DNA from: Thiorhodovibrio litoralis
Lineage (GTDB): Bacteria; Pseudomonadota; Gammaproteobacteria; Chromatiales; Chromatiaceae
NCBI RefSeq assembly: GCF_033954455.1
Contig: NZ_CP121473.1
Location: forward strand, 4,512,501 to 4,576,500
DNA length: 64,000 bases
Direction: 5' to 3'
Notes under the pieces: generated by a model
Seen by the model: the letters and a program-made list of their open reading frames with translations, nothing else
Told to the model about the DNA's origin: nothing
The model's database searches: none
Position numbers and translations under genes: made by a program
In this document: in pieces, positions 35,894-45,737 of the stretch
How positions within the stretch are numbered: position 1 is the first letter of the stretch
Layout of the letters: each line of letters starts with the position of its first letter

Positions 35894-37294
35894 TCAGCGT
35901 TTTTTTCGGCTCACGAATCGCTTCAGCCGCTCACGCTGGCGCTGCTGGCTCGGCGTCAGCGTATTGCGCTTGCCGGCAAAGGGGTTGGTGCCGCTCTTGA
36001 GCTCCAGTCGCAAGGGCGTGCCACCCAATTTAAGCTCACTGCGAAAACGATTGATCAGGAAACGCCGGTAAGGATCGGGGACCGCCTCGGCTTGATTGCC
36101 GTGAATCACGATCACCGGCGGATTGCGCCCGCCCTGATGGGCGTAGCGCAGTTTAATGCGCCGCCCGTGCACCAGCGGCGGCTGATGCTCGCTGACCAGA
36201 TCCTCCAGCAGACGCGTCAGCAAGGGTGTTGGCAGATCGCGGAACGCACTGGCGTAGGCACGCTCGACCGCTTCGAGCAGATGCCCCACGTTGGACCCGT
36301 GTAGCGCCGAGATCTGGAAACGCTCGGCAAAATCGAGAAAACCGAGCTTGCGTTGGTAGGTGTCCCGGATCGCGTTGCGCTCCTCGCCACTGAGCCCGTC
36401 CCACTTATTGACGGCAACCACCAGCGCACGACCACTGTCGATGATGTGCGCGGCCAGGGTCGCGTCCTGCTCACCGATGCCGGCGCGTGCATCAATCACC
36501 AAAATAGCGACATTACAGGCATCGATCGCCTGCATCGCCTTGATGACGCTATATTTCTCGATCAGCTCCGTAACCTTGGCACGACGCCGCATGCCGGCGG
36601 TATCAATCAGCGTATAGTCGCGCCCATCGACCTGGAAGGGGATGAACAGGCTGTCGCGCGTGGTGCCAGGCATGTCGCTGGCCACCACCCGCTCCTCGCC
36701 GAGCAGGCGATTGATCAGGGTGGATTTGCCCGCATTCGGCCGCCCGACCACAGCGATCTGGATGCCCTGCCCCGCTGCCGCCGCCTCCGGGTCCTCCACG
36801 GCTTCTGGCAGCGCATCATAGACGCGCTCAAGCAGCGTGCTCAGGCCGCGTCCATGACTGGCCGCGATCGCCACCGGCTCACCGAGACCCAGGCGATGAA
36901 ATTCCGCCAGCGCCTGATCAGCATCGAGTCGGTCGACCTTGTTGACCGCCAGGGTCAGAGGCTTGCCGGTGCGGCGCAGTTCGGCGGCGATGTCGAGATC
37001 GCCCGCCACACAGCCGTCGCGTGCATCGACCATGAATAGCAGATGATCGGCTTCCTCAATGGCCAGGCGGACCTGACGCTCGGTGAGGACCTCAAGTGCG
37101 TCGCGACCGCCGGACAGGCCGCCGGTGTCCACCAGCAGATAGGGCCGCGCGCCAAGTTGGCCGAGACCGTATTGACGATCGCGTGTCAGGCCTGGGAAAT
37201 CAGCAACCAGCGCATTGCGGCTGCGGGTGAGGCGATTAAACAGCGTCGACTTGCCGACATTGGGACGGCCGACCAGAGTGATGACCGGCAGCAT
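35894..37294 (-). CDS. der: Ribosome biogenesis GTPase Der (EngA)
   Basis: Der has two GTPase domains and assists 50S maturation. The 466-residue product has G1 motifs GRPNVGKST (8-16) and GRPNAGKST (about 183), G3 DTGG and DTAGMRRR, and G4 NKVD and NKWD, followed by a KH-like C-terminal domain and basic tail ([11 protein letters not shown]). It is the last of a conserved minus-strand run: rlmN, pilF, rodZ, hisS, yfgM, bamB, der. Confidence 0.97.
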   Translation of the reverse strand: MLPVITLVGRPNVGKSTLFNRLTRSRNALVADFPGLTRDRQYGLGQLGARPYLLVDTGGLSGGRDALEVLTERQVRLAIEEADHLLFMVDARDGCVAGDLDIAAELRRTGKPLTLAVNKVDRLDADQALAEFHRLGLGEPVAIAASHGRGLSTLLERVYDALPEAVEDPEAAAAGQGIQIAVVGRPNAGKSTLINRLLGEERVVASDMPGTTRDSLFIPFQVDGRDYTLIDTAGMRRRAKVTELIEKYSVIKAMQAIDACNVAILVIDARAGIGEQDATLAAHIIDSGRALVVAVNKWDGLSGEERNAIRDTYQRKLGFLDFAERFQISALHGSNVGHLLEAVERAYASAFRDLPTPLLTRLLEDLVSEHQPPLVHGRRIKLRYAHQGGRNPPVIVIHGNQAEAVPDPYRRFLINRFRSELKLGGTPLRLELKSGTNPFAGKRNTLTPSQQRQRERLKRFVSRKKR

Positions 37295-37304
37295 GGCAAT
37301 GCGC

Positions 37305-38624
37305 TCAGAGATCGCCAGCAGCGGCGCTGGGCGCCGGGCCGGGATTGATTAAGGGTTGCGAACCAGAACGAGGGGCAGATTGGGCCCCGGTAGCGGACGT
37401 CCGTCTGGCCGAGCCGCCCGCGGTCAGAGCCGCAACAGTGCCATCGTTGGCATAGACGAACACCCGCCCGTCAGCCACTACCGGGCGATGCACAATGCGG
37501 TCCTTGGCCACGCGCTCGCGCGCCAACAGGCGCCCGTTGTTGCGGTCAATCCAGTGCAGCCAGCCGTCCATGTCGGCGACAACCAGGTGGTTGTTCACCA
37601 ACGCCGGTGCGGTCAGGCGTCGGTACTTGAGTCCGTCCTGCTTCCATAATCCGCTGCCGTCAGCCGTCGTGGCGCCCCAAACGACATCTTCGGAGTCCGT
37701 CACGAAAAGCGCGTCCCTGTCCGCCACCAGACCGGCGTAGGCCGAAAGTTCGCGCCGCCACAGCACGGAACCGGTCACGATGTCCACTGCCGCCAGATCG
37801 CCGTTGTAGGTCGCGACATAGGCAATGTCCCCCACCACCACCGGGTCGACATCGAGATCGGCAATGCGCTCGAGCTCGCTGCGCCCGCTCGGTGGCGTGA
37901 CGGTGAGCTCCCAGTTCGGGGCTCCGCGCTCAAGCTCCAGGCTCACCAGGCGGCCGCCCGCGATGCCCACGATGGCGTTGTCGTTAACGATGATCGGCGA
38001 GCTGCTGCCATGCAGGGTCAACACCGGCGCCGGATAACTGTAGCGCCACAGCTGTTTGCCGTCGTTGGTCGAGAGCGCGTAGACGCTATCATCGATCGTG
38101 TGCACGATGACGCGATCACCGGCAATGCGCGGAGTCGATAGAATTTCGCTGCCCAACTGCGTGCGCCAGCGCTGACTGCCATCGCGCGAGGAAAGCGCGA
38201 TCAGCTCGGCATCGCTGGTGCCGAGCACCATCAGGTCACCGACCACTTCGGGCCCGCTGCTCAGGCGCAAATCGGTATCCCGCTCCCAGATCGCCCGACC
38301 ATCACTTTGCGACAGGGCCGCAACCTGCCCGCGGGCATCGGCGACATAGAGTCGGCCATCGCGTGGCAGCGGTGCGAGATTCAAGGCACGGCCACTGGTG
38401 CCCTTGCCGATGCGTGTTTTCCACAGGATGTTCGGCGCGAGCTGCTGCGAAAATTTCTTCTCCAGCGGTGTCGGCGGGCGCGGGTCCTTCTCGCCACCGA
38501 GCCAGGGCACCATGGCGCAACCGTTCAACCCGACAACCAGCACCAGCAGCGCGGCACCGCCAAGCACCAGGCGACTTGCAGAAACTCTGTTTGGAAACAA
38601 TTCTCTATCGCTCGTTGCTGTCAT
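37305..38624 (-). CDS. bamB: Outer-membrane assembly lipoprotein BamB
   Basis: BamB is a lipoprotein of the BAM complex with an eight-bladed beta-propeller. The 439-residue precursor has a lipobox (LNGC at about residue 36), then PQQ-like repeats with [35 protein letters not shown] and similar blades. It ends with a Gly/Ser-rich tail. It lies 10 bases before der and follows yfgM, the normal order. Confidence 0.93.
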   Translation of the reverse strand: MTATSDRELFPNRVSASRLVLGGAALLVLVVGLNGCAMVPWLGGEKDPRPPTPLEKKFSQQLAPNILWKTRIGKGTSGRALNLAPLPRDGRLYVADARGQVAALSQSDGRAIWERDTDLRLSSGPEVVGDLMVLGTSDAELIALSSRDGSQRWRTQLGSEILSTPRIAGDRVIVHTIDDSVYALSTNDGKQLWRYSYPAPVLTLHGSSSPIIVNDNAIVGIAGGRLVSLELERGAPNWELTVTPPSGRSELERIADLDVDPVVVGDIAYVATYNGDLAAVDIVTGSVLWRRELSAYAGLVADRDALFVTDSEDVVWGATTADGSGLWKQDGLKYRRLTAPALVNNHLVVADMDGWLHWIDRNNGRLLARERVAKDRIVHRPVVADGRVFVYANDGTVAALTAGGSARRTSATGAQSAPRSGSQPLINPGPAPSAAAGDL

Positions 38625-38641
38625 CTCTGCCTCCTGCGCGT

Positions 38642-39400
38642 TCAGGAATCGCTCGGAGCGGGCAAATCCTGTAACTTCAAGCGCACCAGTCCGGCCGTCG
38701 CAGCATCCCCGTCCAGCGCTTGCTCATAGGCCGCGCGCGCATCCTCGACCCGATTCTCGGTCAGGGCGATATCACCGCGCAGCGCCGCGAAGTCAGCGGC
38801 GAAGCTGCTATCAAGGGTGTCGTACTGATCAATCACGGCGCTTGCCCCCGCGTAATCTCCCGCCGCGAAAAGCACCCGCGCCAGGCGCAAGCCGGCCAGG
38901 CTCTCAAGCAGCGGTGTCGGCGCCTTGCCAATAGCAGCGCGCAGCGCCTGCGCCGCAGGTTCGAGTCGGCCTTGATCGTTCTCCGCCTTAGCCAGCGCGA
39001 GCTGGCCGAAATAGGCATAGACGGTGGAACCGAATTCTTCGTTCAGGCGCGACTGCTGCTCCATGGCGACCGTGAGCAGGGGATTCGGCGCATCGCCGGT
39101 ATTGGCATCGGAGGCGGGGCCAGCCTGGTCGGACTGCGGCTGGGCTGGGGGCTGGGCCGTGGGCGGGGCCGGGGGCTGGGCCGGCGGCGGCATGCTGGCC
39201 ACCTGATCGGTGGTCATCAGCAGTTCCTCAAACGCAAGCGATGCCTGCTGGCCGCGCTGCTCTTGATAACCGGTCCAGCCGCGCCAGCCGAAGATGGCGG
39301 CCAGGCCGATGGCTACGCCGGTGACCACAGCGACGCCGTTTTCTTTCCACCACTTTTTGATGGCTTCGGCTTTTTCTTCGTCGGTTTGAAGATCGACCAT
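38642..39400 (-). CDS. yfgM: YfgM-type TPR-like membrane protein
   Basis: A 252-residue single-span periplasmic protein. The pattern is MVDLQTDEEKAEAIKKWWKENG, a transmembrane helix (GVAVVTGVAIGLAAIFGWRGW, residues 22-42), and a TPR-like domain (LALAKAENDQGRLEPAAQAL, LRLARVLFAAGDYAGASAVI). In E. coli YfgM works with the PpiD chaperone near the Sec translocon. A Pro/Ala/Gln-rich insert (70-95) is unusual. Located between hisS and bamB as usual. Confidence 0.88.
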   Translation of the reverse strand: MVDLQTDEEKAEAIKKWWKENGVAVVTGVAIGLAAIFGWRGWTGYQEQRGQQASLAFEELLMTTDQVASMPPPAQPPAPPTAQPPAQPQSDQAGPASDANTGDAPNPLLTVAMEQQSRLNEEFGSTVYAYFGQLALAKAENDQGRLEPAAQALRAAIGKAPTPLLESLAGLRLARVLFAAGDYAGASAVIDQYDTLDSSFAADFAALRGDIALTENRVEDARAAYEQALDGDAATAGLVRLKLQDLPAPSDS

Positions 39401-39476
39401 GGATATTCCGTATTCTTTTTAACGATGAATGATAAAGCGGATAGCTGGCGTCCAGGGCCAGAGCCGTTATTGGAGG

Positions 39477-40763
39477 CTACTGCGACTGGCAGCCCGCTTC
39501 AGCCAGATAGTCGGCGAGATGATCGAGCGCGATGCGCTGCTGTTGCGCATCACCGCGCAGCGCCTTGACACCAATCTGCCCCTCAGCCAGCTCGTCGTCG
39601 CCAAGCACCAGCGCAAAGCGCGCACCGCTGCGATCTGCCTTCTTGAACTGGCTTTTGAAGCTGCCACCGCCGCAATGGCACAGCAGGCGCCAGCCGGGCA
39701 ACCGCTCACGCACCTGCTCGGCCACCAATACCGCCTCGGCCTCGGCTTGCTCGCCAACGGCGACCAGGTAAAGGTCGGGTGCGTCATCAAGGTCCTCAGC
39801 GGTTGGCGCGCTGAGCTCCAGCAGCCGTTCCAGGCCCATCGCAAAACCGATGGCTGGCGTCGCACGACCACCGAGTTGCTCGACCAGGCCGTCGTAGCGA
39901 CCGCCGGCACAAACGGTTCCCTGAGCGCCGAGCGCGTCGGTGATCCACTCGAAGACGGTGCGATTATAATAATCCAACCCACGCACCAGGCGCGGGTTGA
40001 TCCGCACCTCAAGCCCGGCGCGCTCAAGCCCGCGGCAGAGCGCATTAAAATGCGCGCGCGACTCGCTGCCGAGATAATCGAGCAAACTGGGCGCGCCCTC
40101 AATCAGCGCTTGCAGCTTTGGGTTCTTGCTATCGAGCACCCGCAGCGGGTTGGTGCCGAGGCGGCGCTGGCTGTCTTCATCAAGTGCGTCGCGATGGCTC
40201 TGAAGATAGGCCACCAAATCCTCGCGGTAGCGCACGCGATCAGCCGGGTCGCCGAGGCTGTTCAGTTCCAGATGCAAATCATTAAGACCGAGCGCGTCCC
40301 ACAGACGCCGCGTCAGCAGGATCTGCTCGAGATCGATATCAGGGCCGGCGAGCCCGAACACCTCGACACCGATCTGGTGAAATTGCCGATAGCGGCCGCG
40401 CTGCGGGCGTTCGCGCCGGAACATCGGGCCGGCATACCACAGCCGCTGCGGCTGACTGAGCAGCCCGTGCTCAATGGCTGCACGGACGCAACTCGCGGTG
40501 CCCTCCGGGCGCAGACTGAGGTAATCACCGCCGCGGTCCTCGAAGCTGTACATTTCCTTTTCGACGATGTCGGTGACCTCGCCGATGGAACGTCGAAAAA
40601 GCCCGCTCGGCTCGACCAGCGGCATGCGGATCTCGCGATAGCCGTAGCCGGCGAGCAGCGCACGCGCGCGCCCTTCCAGCCACTGCCAGCGGGCGCTGTC
40701 GGCGGGAAGGATGTCGTGCATGCCGCGCACGGCGCGAATCTGCTGGGAGTTCTGATCAGCCAT
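39477..40763 (-). CDS. hisS: Histidyl-tRNA synthetase
   Basis: A 428-residue class II aminoacyl-tRNA synthetase that charges tRNA-His. Motif 1 is near [16 protein letters not shown], motif 2 [23 protein letters not shown], and a HisA-type loop [12 protein letters not shown] and motif 3 [10 protein letters not shown] are present; the C-terminal anticodon-binding domain follows. It starts at ATG 40763. In this genome it directly follows rodZ, with no ispG between, unlike the E. coli order. Confidence 0.96.
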   Translation of the reverse strand: MADQNSQQIRAVRGMHDILPADSARWQWLEGRARALLAGYGYREIRMPLVEPSGLFRRSIGEVTDIVEKEMYSFEDRGGDYLSLRPEGTASCVRAAIEHGLLSQPQRLWYAGPMFRRERPQRGRYRQFHQIGVEVFGLAGPDIDLEQILLTRRLWDALGLNDLHLELNSLGDPADRVRYREDLVAYLQSHRDALDEDSQRRLGTNPLRVLDSKNPKLQALIEGAPSLLDYLGSESRAHFNALCRGLERAGLEVRINPRLVRGLDYYNRTVFEWITDALGAQGTVCAGGRYDGLVEQLGGRATPAIGFAMGLERLLELSAPTAEDLDDAPDLYLVAVGEQAEAEAVLVAEQVRERLPGWRLLCHCGGGSFKSQFKKADRSGARFALVLGDDELAEGQIGVKALRGDAQQQRIALDHLADYLAEAGCQSQ

Positions 40764-40822
40764 GTCTGGATTGTGGTAATCGGGCGGGGAGAAACCGGCG
40801 TAGAGGAATCGCCCTTGGGCGC

Positions 40823-41959
40823 TCAGAGCGCGGCCGGGTCGAGGTCGAAGCGCGCGACATTGCCGCGTGCGACAGTCTGCACGTCGAAAGGCTTCCCGTC
40901 GATGGTGACAGCTACCGCCGTGGCGTTTCCGAGGATGATTGAATAGGGCGCGCGCCCGCCAAGCACTTCGCGATCGCCCTTATTCATTTCGCCGAACAGC
41001 TTGAACTCGCCGGTGGCATCGCGCACGTCAACCCAACAAGGCCCGTTGAAGGTCATGACGACTTCCGCCGTGCCAGATGGCGCGGCCTCGCCGGGGCGGT
41101 TGGTCGCGTCGGCGCTATCATTCTCCGCAGGGTTATCCTCTTCTCCGGCACCGGCGATGGTGCTGGCGTTCTCGCTGCCTTGATCGCCGGGTGCCGTCCC
41201 GGCATCCTGATCGGAGGGCGCAGCGGATTGCGGATTACCATCAGCCGGAGCACTGTTCTGCCCCGCTCCGGATTCTGCTCCACTGGCCGCCGCATCCCCT
41301 TCTGCCTCGGATACTTCGGCAGCATCTTGGGCCGCCGCAGGATCGCCATCGGCCGCTTCATTCGTGCCCGCGGTGGTCCCTGCCTCATCGCTATCCGCCG
41401 GCGGGCGCGGCAGCACGGGCTGGGGCACTCTCCCGCCCAGGGGCATCGCCTGAGTCTCCTCGCTTTCCGACTGGACGAAAAGATTGCCGAAGAACGCACT
41501 GCCGCCAAGTTGCGTCCACGCAAACCATATACCGCCTCCAAGCACCAGCACCAGAAGGACAATGATCAGCGGCAGCACGAAGGACCGGCTCTCGGCTTCC
41601 CGTTTTCGTTCAAGCGGCAGGACTGGACGGCTGCCGGCCGGCTGCAGGCGTCGGTACTGATCGAGCAGCGGCGCCGGGTCGAGCCCCAGCAGGCGCGCAT
41701 AAGCACGCAGATAGCCGACCACGAAGACCTCGCTCGGCAAGCCGTCATAGTGGTCATCCTCGAGCGCCTCGATGGTCGCAGTCGACAGGTGCAGCTCGTG
41801 CGCCACATCCTTGAGGCTGACCTGGGCGGTCTCTCTGGCAACCCTGAGCTGGCGCCCGGGGCTGTCGTGCAGCGGGTCGGTTGTGTCGGTGTGAAGCGCG
41901 GGCGTCGGTTCTTCGATGCCCTGTATCAATTCAGACCGCAAGCGGTTTCGCGATGGCAT
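40823..41959 (-). CDS. rodZ: RodZ-like cell-shape protein
   Basis: A 378-residue protein with a helix-turn-helix Xre-type cytoplasmic domain ([21 protein letters not shown] near residue 37), then a transmembrane helix ([20 protein letters not shown], about 130-149). A long Ala/Gly/Glu/Asp-rich linker (170-295) and a C-terminal DUF4115 periplasmic beta domain ([21 protein letters not shown]) follow. RodZ couples MreB to the membrane. The linker is longer than usual. Confidence 0.9.
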   Translation of the reverse strand: MPSRNRLRSELIQGIEEPTPALHTDTTDPLHDSPGRQLRVARETAQVSLKDVAHELHLSTATIEALEDDHYDGLPSEVFVVGYLRAYARLLGLDPAPLLDQYRRLQPAGSRPVLPLERKREAESRSFVLPLIIVLLVLVLGGGIWFAWTQLGGSAFFGNLFVQSESEETQAMPLGGRVPQPVLPRPPADSDEAGTTAGTNEAADGDPAAAQDAAEVSEAEGDAAASGAESGAGQNSAPADGNPQSAAPSDQDAGTAPGDQGSENASTIAGAGEEDNPAENDSADATNRPGEAAPSGTAEVVMTFNGPCWVDVRDATGEFKLFGEMNKGDREVLGGRAPYSIILGNATAVAVTIDGKPFDVQTVARGNVARFDLDPAAL

Positions 41960-41968
41960 AGTTTAGGG

Positions 41969-42802
41969 TCAGAGCTCCATGATCTCAGGTGCGTCAGGGA
42001 AGCGCTGGCGCAAAGAGGTTTCAAGCTGTTTGGCCGTGGCAGTATTACCCAATTCTCTCTCAATGCGCACCGCGAGAAGCAGCGCCTGCGGTCGGACCGT
42101 ATTCCCGGCAACGGCAGAATAACGCGCCATGTAAATTCTTGCCTGCTCCGCGTTTCCGGCAGCGAAGGCATGACCAGCCATGCTGAGCAGGGCGGGGCCA
42201 AAAGTCGAATTCTTCTCGAGTGCCTGGCGCCAGTAGCGCTCTGCAGCGGTGGCGTCGCCGGCCCGCTTTGCGCAATCGGCGGCATTGGTCAAGGCGACTT
42301 CCGGATTCGAGTACAGTGGTGTGTCAAGCGCCTGCTGGAATTGCTTGTCCGCTTCTTTGTAGCGCTGCTGCTCACACAGCACAACACCCCAGGCATTGCG
42401 GTAGTCGGGGTTTTTCGAGTCGATCTGCACCGCCTTTTGAAACTGCGTTTCGGCCTCTTCGCGTTCGCCGATACGCTGGTAGACGATGGCCAGCATGTAA
42501 TGGGCGCGCGCACTGCCGCGATCCTCGCGCACCGCCTGCTTCGCGCGCGTCAGCGCGGCGTCGATCTGCCCTCTTTGCAGATAGGCCGAGGCCATGTTGA
42601 CGTAGAGATCGGCCGGACTTTCCGCCACAGTACCAAGCTCGACCTGCAGATCGCTGTCGTCAATGCCGTCGTTGTCGCCGACCGGCAGCAAGGTGGTGCA
42701 ACCCGCGCCGAGCCCCGCGCCGAGCAAGGCTCCCGCGAGCATCGTGCCGCGCAGGACAGCGTTTGCTGCCGCTGCAGGATAAACCGGCGTGTGATGACTC
42801 AT
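41969..42802 (-). CDS. pilF: Type IV pilus biogenesis lipoprotein PilF/PilW
   Basis: A 277-residue lipoprotein with lipobox (LGAGC near residue 34), then six TPR-like repeats, e.g. ADLYVNMASAYLQRGQIDAAL and ARAHYMLAIVYQRIGEREEAE. PilF/PilW assembles the PilQ secretin in the outer membrane. It overlaps rlmN by four bases (ATGA). The rest of the pilus genes are elsewhere. Confidence 0.9.
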   Translation of the reverse strand: MSHHTPVYPAAAANAVLRGTMLAGALLGAGLGAGCTTLLPVGDNDGIDDSDLQVELGTVAESPADLYVNMASAYLQRGQIDAALTRAKQAVREDRGSARAHYMLAIVYQRIGEREEAETQFQKAVQIDSKNPDYRNAWGVVLCEQQRYKEADKQFQQALDTPLYSNPEVALTNAADCAKRAGDATAAERYWRQALEKNSTFGPALLSMAGHAFAAGNAEQARIYMARYSAVAGNTVRPQALLLAVRIERELGNTATAKQLETSLRQRFPDAPEIMEL

Positions 42803-43881
42803 GCAGCAGGTCTCGCCACATCCACAGCGTCCCAGCGCACCGCGCGGCGGCGGTTTTCCACCCGCCCCACAAGCTGACCGCAGGCGGCGGCGATGCCCTC
42901 ACCCCGCGTCTTGCGGGTGGTGGTCACCAGCCCGGCACCGATCAGGCGCATGCGAAAGGCATCAATGCGTTCGGGCGGGCTCGTCTCAAAGCCACTGCCA
43001 GCAAAGGGATTAAACGGAATCAGGTTCACCTTGGATGGTACCCCTTCAAGCAGGCGAATCAGCGCCTTGGCGTGAGCCAGGCTATCGTTGACACCATCGA
43101 GCATGACATATTCCCAGGTGATGCGTCGGCGCTTATCGTTGCCAGCGTAGGCCTTGCAGGCGGGAATGAGCTCCTCGAGCGGATATTTTTTGTTGATCGG
43201 CACGAGTTGGTCGCGCAGCGCGTTGTCCGGGGCATGCAGGGAGACCGCCAGCGAAACATCGGCGACCTCTTTTAATCGGTGAATATTCGGCACCAGGCCG
43301 GAGGTTGAAAGCGTCACCCGAGTCTTGGCGAGCATATAGGCCAGATCGTGGCACATGACTTCCATCGCATGCACCACGGCATCGAAATTGGCCAGCGGCT
43401 CCCCCATGCCCATCAGCACGACATTGCTCGGCGCGACACCAATGCGTCGGGTTGCGGTCCAGACCTGTCCGATGATCTCCCCAGGGGTGAGATTGCGGTT
43501 GAACCCCTGACGCGCGGTGGCGCAGAAGCGGCAGTCGAGCGCGCAGCCAACTTGCGACGACACGCACAGGGTGCGGCGCTTGCCCTCAGGAATAAACACC
43601 GTCTCCACCCGCTGCCCGTCGGCAAGCTCGAGCATCCATTTCACCGTGCCATCCGGCGCGGGTTGCTCGAGTGCGATACGCGGCAGCTCGCAGCGGCACT
43701 GCTGCGCAAGAGATTGGCGCATGGCGGCCGGTAGGTCGGTCATCGCCGCGAAGTCCAGCACGCCATGCTTGTGCAACCACTTGAACAGATTGCGACCATG
43801 AAACGCCTTGCCGCCATGGGCGACGGCAAGGCGCTCGCAGCCTTGCAGATCAAGCTCCAGTGGATTGACCGATTGCAGCAT
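42799..43881 (-). CDS. rlmN: 23S rRNA/tRNA adenine-C2 methyltransferase RlmN
   Basis: A radical-SAM enzyme that methylates A2503 in 23S rRNA and A37 in some tRNAs. The 360-residue product has the cluster motif CALDCRFCATARQGFNRNL (about 115-133), MGMGEPLANFD, and the second catalytic Cys in the C-terminal CGQL region (about 338). Start at 43881, directly downstream of three 13-bp tandem repeats in its leader. Confidence 0.96.
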   Translation of the reverse strand: MLQSVNPLELDLQGCERLAVAHGGKAFHGRNLFKWLHKHGVLDFAAMTDLPAAMRQSLAQQCRCELPRIALEQPAPDGTVKWMLELADGQRVETVFIPEGKRRTLCVSSQVGCALDCRFCATARQGFNRNLTPGEIIGQVWTATRRIGVAPSNVVLMGMGEPLANFDAVVHAMEVMCHDLAYMLAKTRVTLSTSGLVPNIHRLKEVADVSLAVSLHAPDNALRDQLVPINKKYPLEELIPACKAYAGNDKRRRITWEYVMLDGVNDSLAHAKALIRLLEGVPSKVNLIPFNPFAGSGFETSPPERIDAFRMRLIGAGLVTTTRKTRGEGIAAACGQLVGRVENRRRAVRWDAVDVARPAA

Positions 43882-43886
43882 ACTTG

Positions 43887-43925
43887 CTTTAGGAACTGGC
43901 TTTAGGAACTGGCTTTAGGAACTGG
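43887..43925. repeat. 13-bp tandem repeat, three copies
   Basis: CTTTAGGAACTGG occurs three times end to end (43887-43899, 43900-43912, 43913-43925), followed by two diverged copies (GGTTTAGCAAATGG-like) to about 43953. It lies between ndk and rlmN, in the rlmN 5' leader. A slipped-strand repeat is likely; expression effects are possible. Confidence 0.85.
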
Positions 43926-43955
43926 GGTTTAGCAAATGGGGTTTAGCGTCTGGGC

Positions 43956-44384
43956 TTAGCGCGTGCGCGCACAAGTCCCTTCGGGGAAGAAAAAGCTGAT
44001 CTCGGTCGCGGCGGTATCGGGCGCGTCCGAGCCATGCACGGCATTTTCCGTAAAGGAATCAGCAAAGTCCGCGCGAATGGTACCGGGCGCGGCTTGCGCC
44101 GGGTTGGTGGCCCCCATGATTTCGCGGTTACGCGCAATGGCGTCATCACCCTCGAGCGCCATGGCCAGCACCGGACCGGACGTCATGAAGCCGACGAGCT
44201 CGTCGAAAAATGGTTTGCCCTGATGCACGGCGTAAAAGGCCGTCGCTTGCTCGCGCGTCATGTGCAGCATGCGCGCCGCAACAATGCGCAGGCCAGCTTT
44301 CTCGAACCGATCGCAAATGGCACCGATGGCGTTTTTGGCCACCGCGTTGGGTTTAATGATGGACAGGGTTTGCTCGACGCTCAT
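43956..44384 (-). CDS. ndk: Nucleoside diphosphate kinase
   Basis: Ndk exchanges phosphates between NTPs and NDPs. The 142-residue protein starts [18 protein letters not shown] and has the active-site region NAVHGSDAP with the phospho-His. I chose ATG 44384 because AGGAG lies just upstream; the longer frame to 44576 is a non-conserved leader. It heads the rlmN-pilF-rodZ cluster. Confidence 0.97.
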   Translation of the reverse strand: MSVEQTLSIIKPNAVAKNAIGAICDRFEKAGLRIVAARMLHMTREQATAFYAVHQGKPFFDELVGFMTSGPVLAMALEGDDAIARNREIMGATNPAQAAPGTIRADFADSFTENAVHGSDAPDTAATEISFFFPEGTCARTR

Positions 44385-44695
44385 GCGGACTCCTGGTGGG
44401 CTCACGCCCTGGTTAACGACTAGATTGAGCTGATAAATCACAGAAACAGGGTTGATCGGCGGACATGCGCAGGGTGCGCGAGCAGGCGCGTTTGCCGCTT
44501 GCGTTGGCCGCACGATCGATAATCGGCCCACAAGTCTAATCGGGAAAGGGTCCGGAAATCCATCCGTCGTGCGCAAAATCCCAAGCCATTACCCTTGCGC
44601 TCGCGTCGATTACCGTGACAGTCGCGCCCATGTTCGCGACAATTCGCGCAATTTCTATCTCGGCTGCGCTACCGCAGCCACCGGAGAAGCCCACT

Positions 44696-45652
44696 ATGAG
44701 CGATTATGACCTGTTCAACGGCGATGCGGACGGCCTCTGCGCGCTACAGCAGTTACGCCTGGCAGAGCCGCGCGAAAGCACCTTGGTCACCGGCGTGAAG
44801 CGAGACATCGCGCTCCTTGAGAAGGTCGCACCGACAGCAGGCGACCGCCTGACGGTGCTCGACATCTCACTCGACAAAAACCGCGCAGCGCTGACGCGAG
44901 CGCTCGAGGCCGGCGCGAGCGTGCGCTGGTTCGACCACCATTACGCAGGCGAAATTCCCGCCCATGAGTGCTTCGAGGCCCACATCGACCCGCGCCCCGA
45001 TCAAGGCACCAGCCTGCTGGTGAACCAGGCGCTCGATGGCGCCTTTCTGCCCTGGGCGCTGGTCGGCACCTTCGGCGACAATTTCGACGCCAATGCGCGG
45101 CGCCTGGCTGACGAGGCGGGCCTGTCTAGCGCGGACACCGAAGCCTTGCGCGAGCTTGGCATATTGCTCAACTACAACGGCTATGGCAGCCAGGTTGCTG
45201 ACCTGCATTTTCCGCCCGATCAGCTTTTTCAGCGTCTGCATCCCTATCGCAACCCGCTTGAGTTCATCGCCGCCGACGCTGCCTTTGCCCAACTGCGCGC
45301 CGGCCATGCTGAGGACATGGAGCGCGCGCGGGCACTTAAACCAACGCTGGAAACCGCGACCCACTGCGTGCTGCAACTGCCGGCGCAAGCTTGGACGCGA
45401 CGGGTCAGCGGCGTGCTCGGCAATGCACTTGCACAACAGGCGCCCGGCCGCGCCCATGCGCTGCTGACCGCGCTCGATCAAGGCGGTTACCTGGTTAGCG
45501 TCCGCGCGCCCTTGGAGCACCCCGATGGCGCCGATGCACTCTGCCGTCAGTTCCCCACCGGCGGCGGGCGCAAAGCCGCGGCCGGCATCAACGTGCTGGC
45601 TGACTCCGATCATGACCGCTTCGTCGCGGCCTTTCTCGCCACATTCAGCTGA
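44696..45652 (+). CDS. DHH-family phosphoesterase-like protein
   Basis: A 318-residue protein with the DHH-type motifs FNGDADGLCALQQL near the N-terminus, DISLDKN, and VRWFDHHYAGEIP (about residues 75-87), then DHHA1-like C-terminus with GGGRKAAAGINVL near residue 290. Such enzymes hydrolyse nano-RNA, cyclic dinucleotides or related phosphoesters; the substrate is not predictable here. I chose ATG 44696, with GGAG upstream; a longer reading starts at 44615. It is divergent from ndk. Confidence 0.82.
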   Translation: MSDYDLFNGDADGLCALQQLRLAEPRESTLVTGVKRDIALLEKVAPTAGDRLTVLDISLDKNRAALTRALEAGASVRWFDHHYAGEIPAHECFEAHIDPRPDQGTSLLVNQALDGAFLPWALVGTFGDNFDANARRLADEAGLSSADTEALRELGILLNYNGYGSQVADLHFPPDQLFQRLHPYRNPLEFIAADAAFAQLRAGHAEDMERARALKPTLETATHCVLQLPAQAWTRRVSGVLGNALAQQAPGRAHALLTALDQGGYLVSVRAPLEHPDGADALCRQFPTGGGRKAAAGINVLADSDHDRFVAAFLATFS

Positions 45653-45737
45653 TCGCGGCAAACCTAAACCATAGGGGACTTCGGCTCGTATTGGGCCGGC
45701 CCAAAACCGGAAACTTACTCGTGATGGCTATGACTTA

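Noticed and set aside
39429-40946. Plus-strand frame of 505 residues across hisS
   Set aside because: It runs antisense to hisS, rodZ and intergenic DNA and has no family features; shadow frame.
41180-42877. Plus-strand frame of 565 residues across rodZ and pilF
   Set aside because: Antisense shadow of two well-identified genes.
44615-44695. Longer start of the DHH-type protein
   Set aside because: The extra 27 residues have no resemblance to the family and the ATG at 44696 has GGAG before it.
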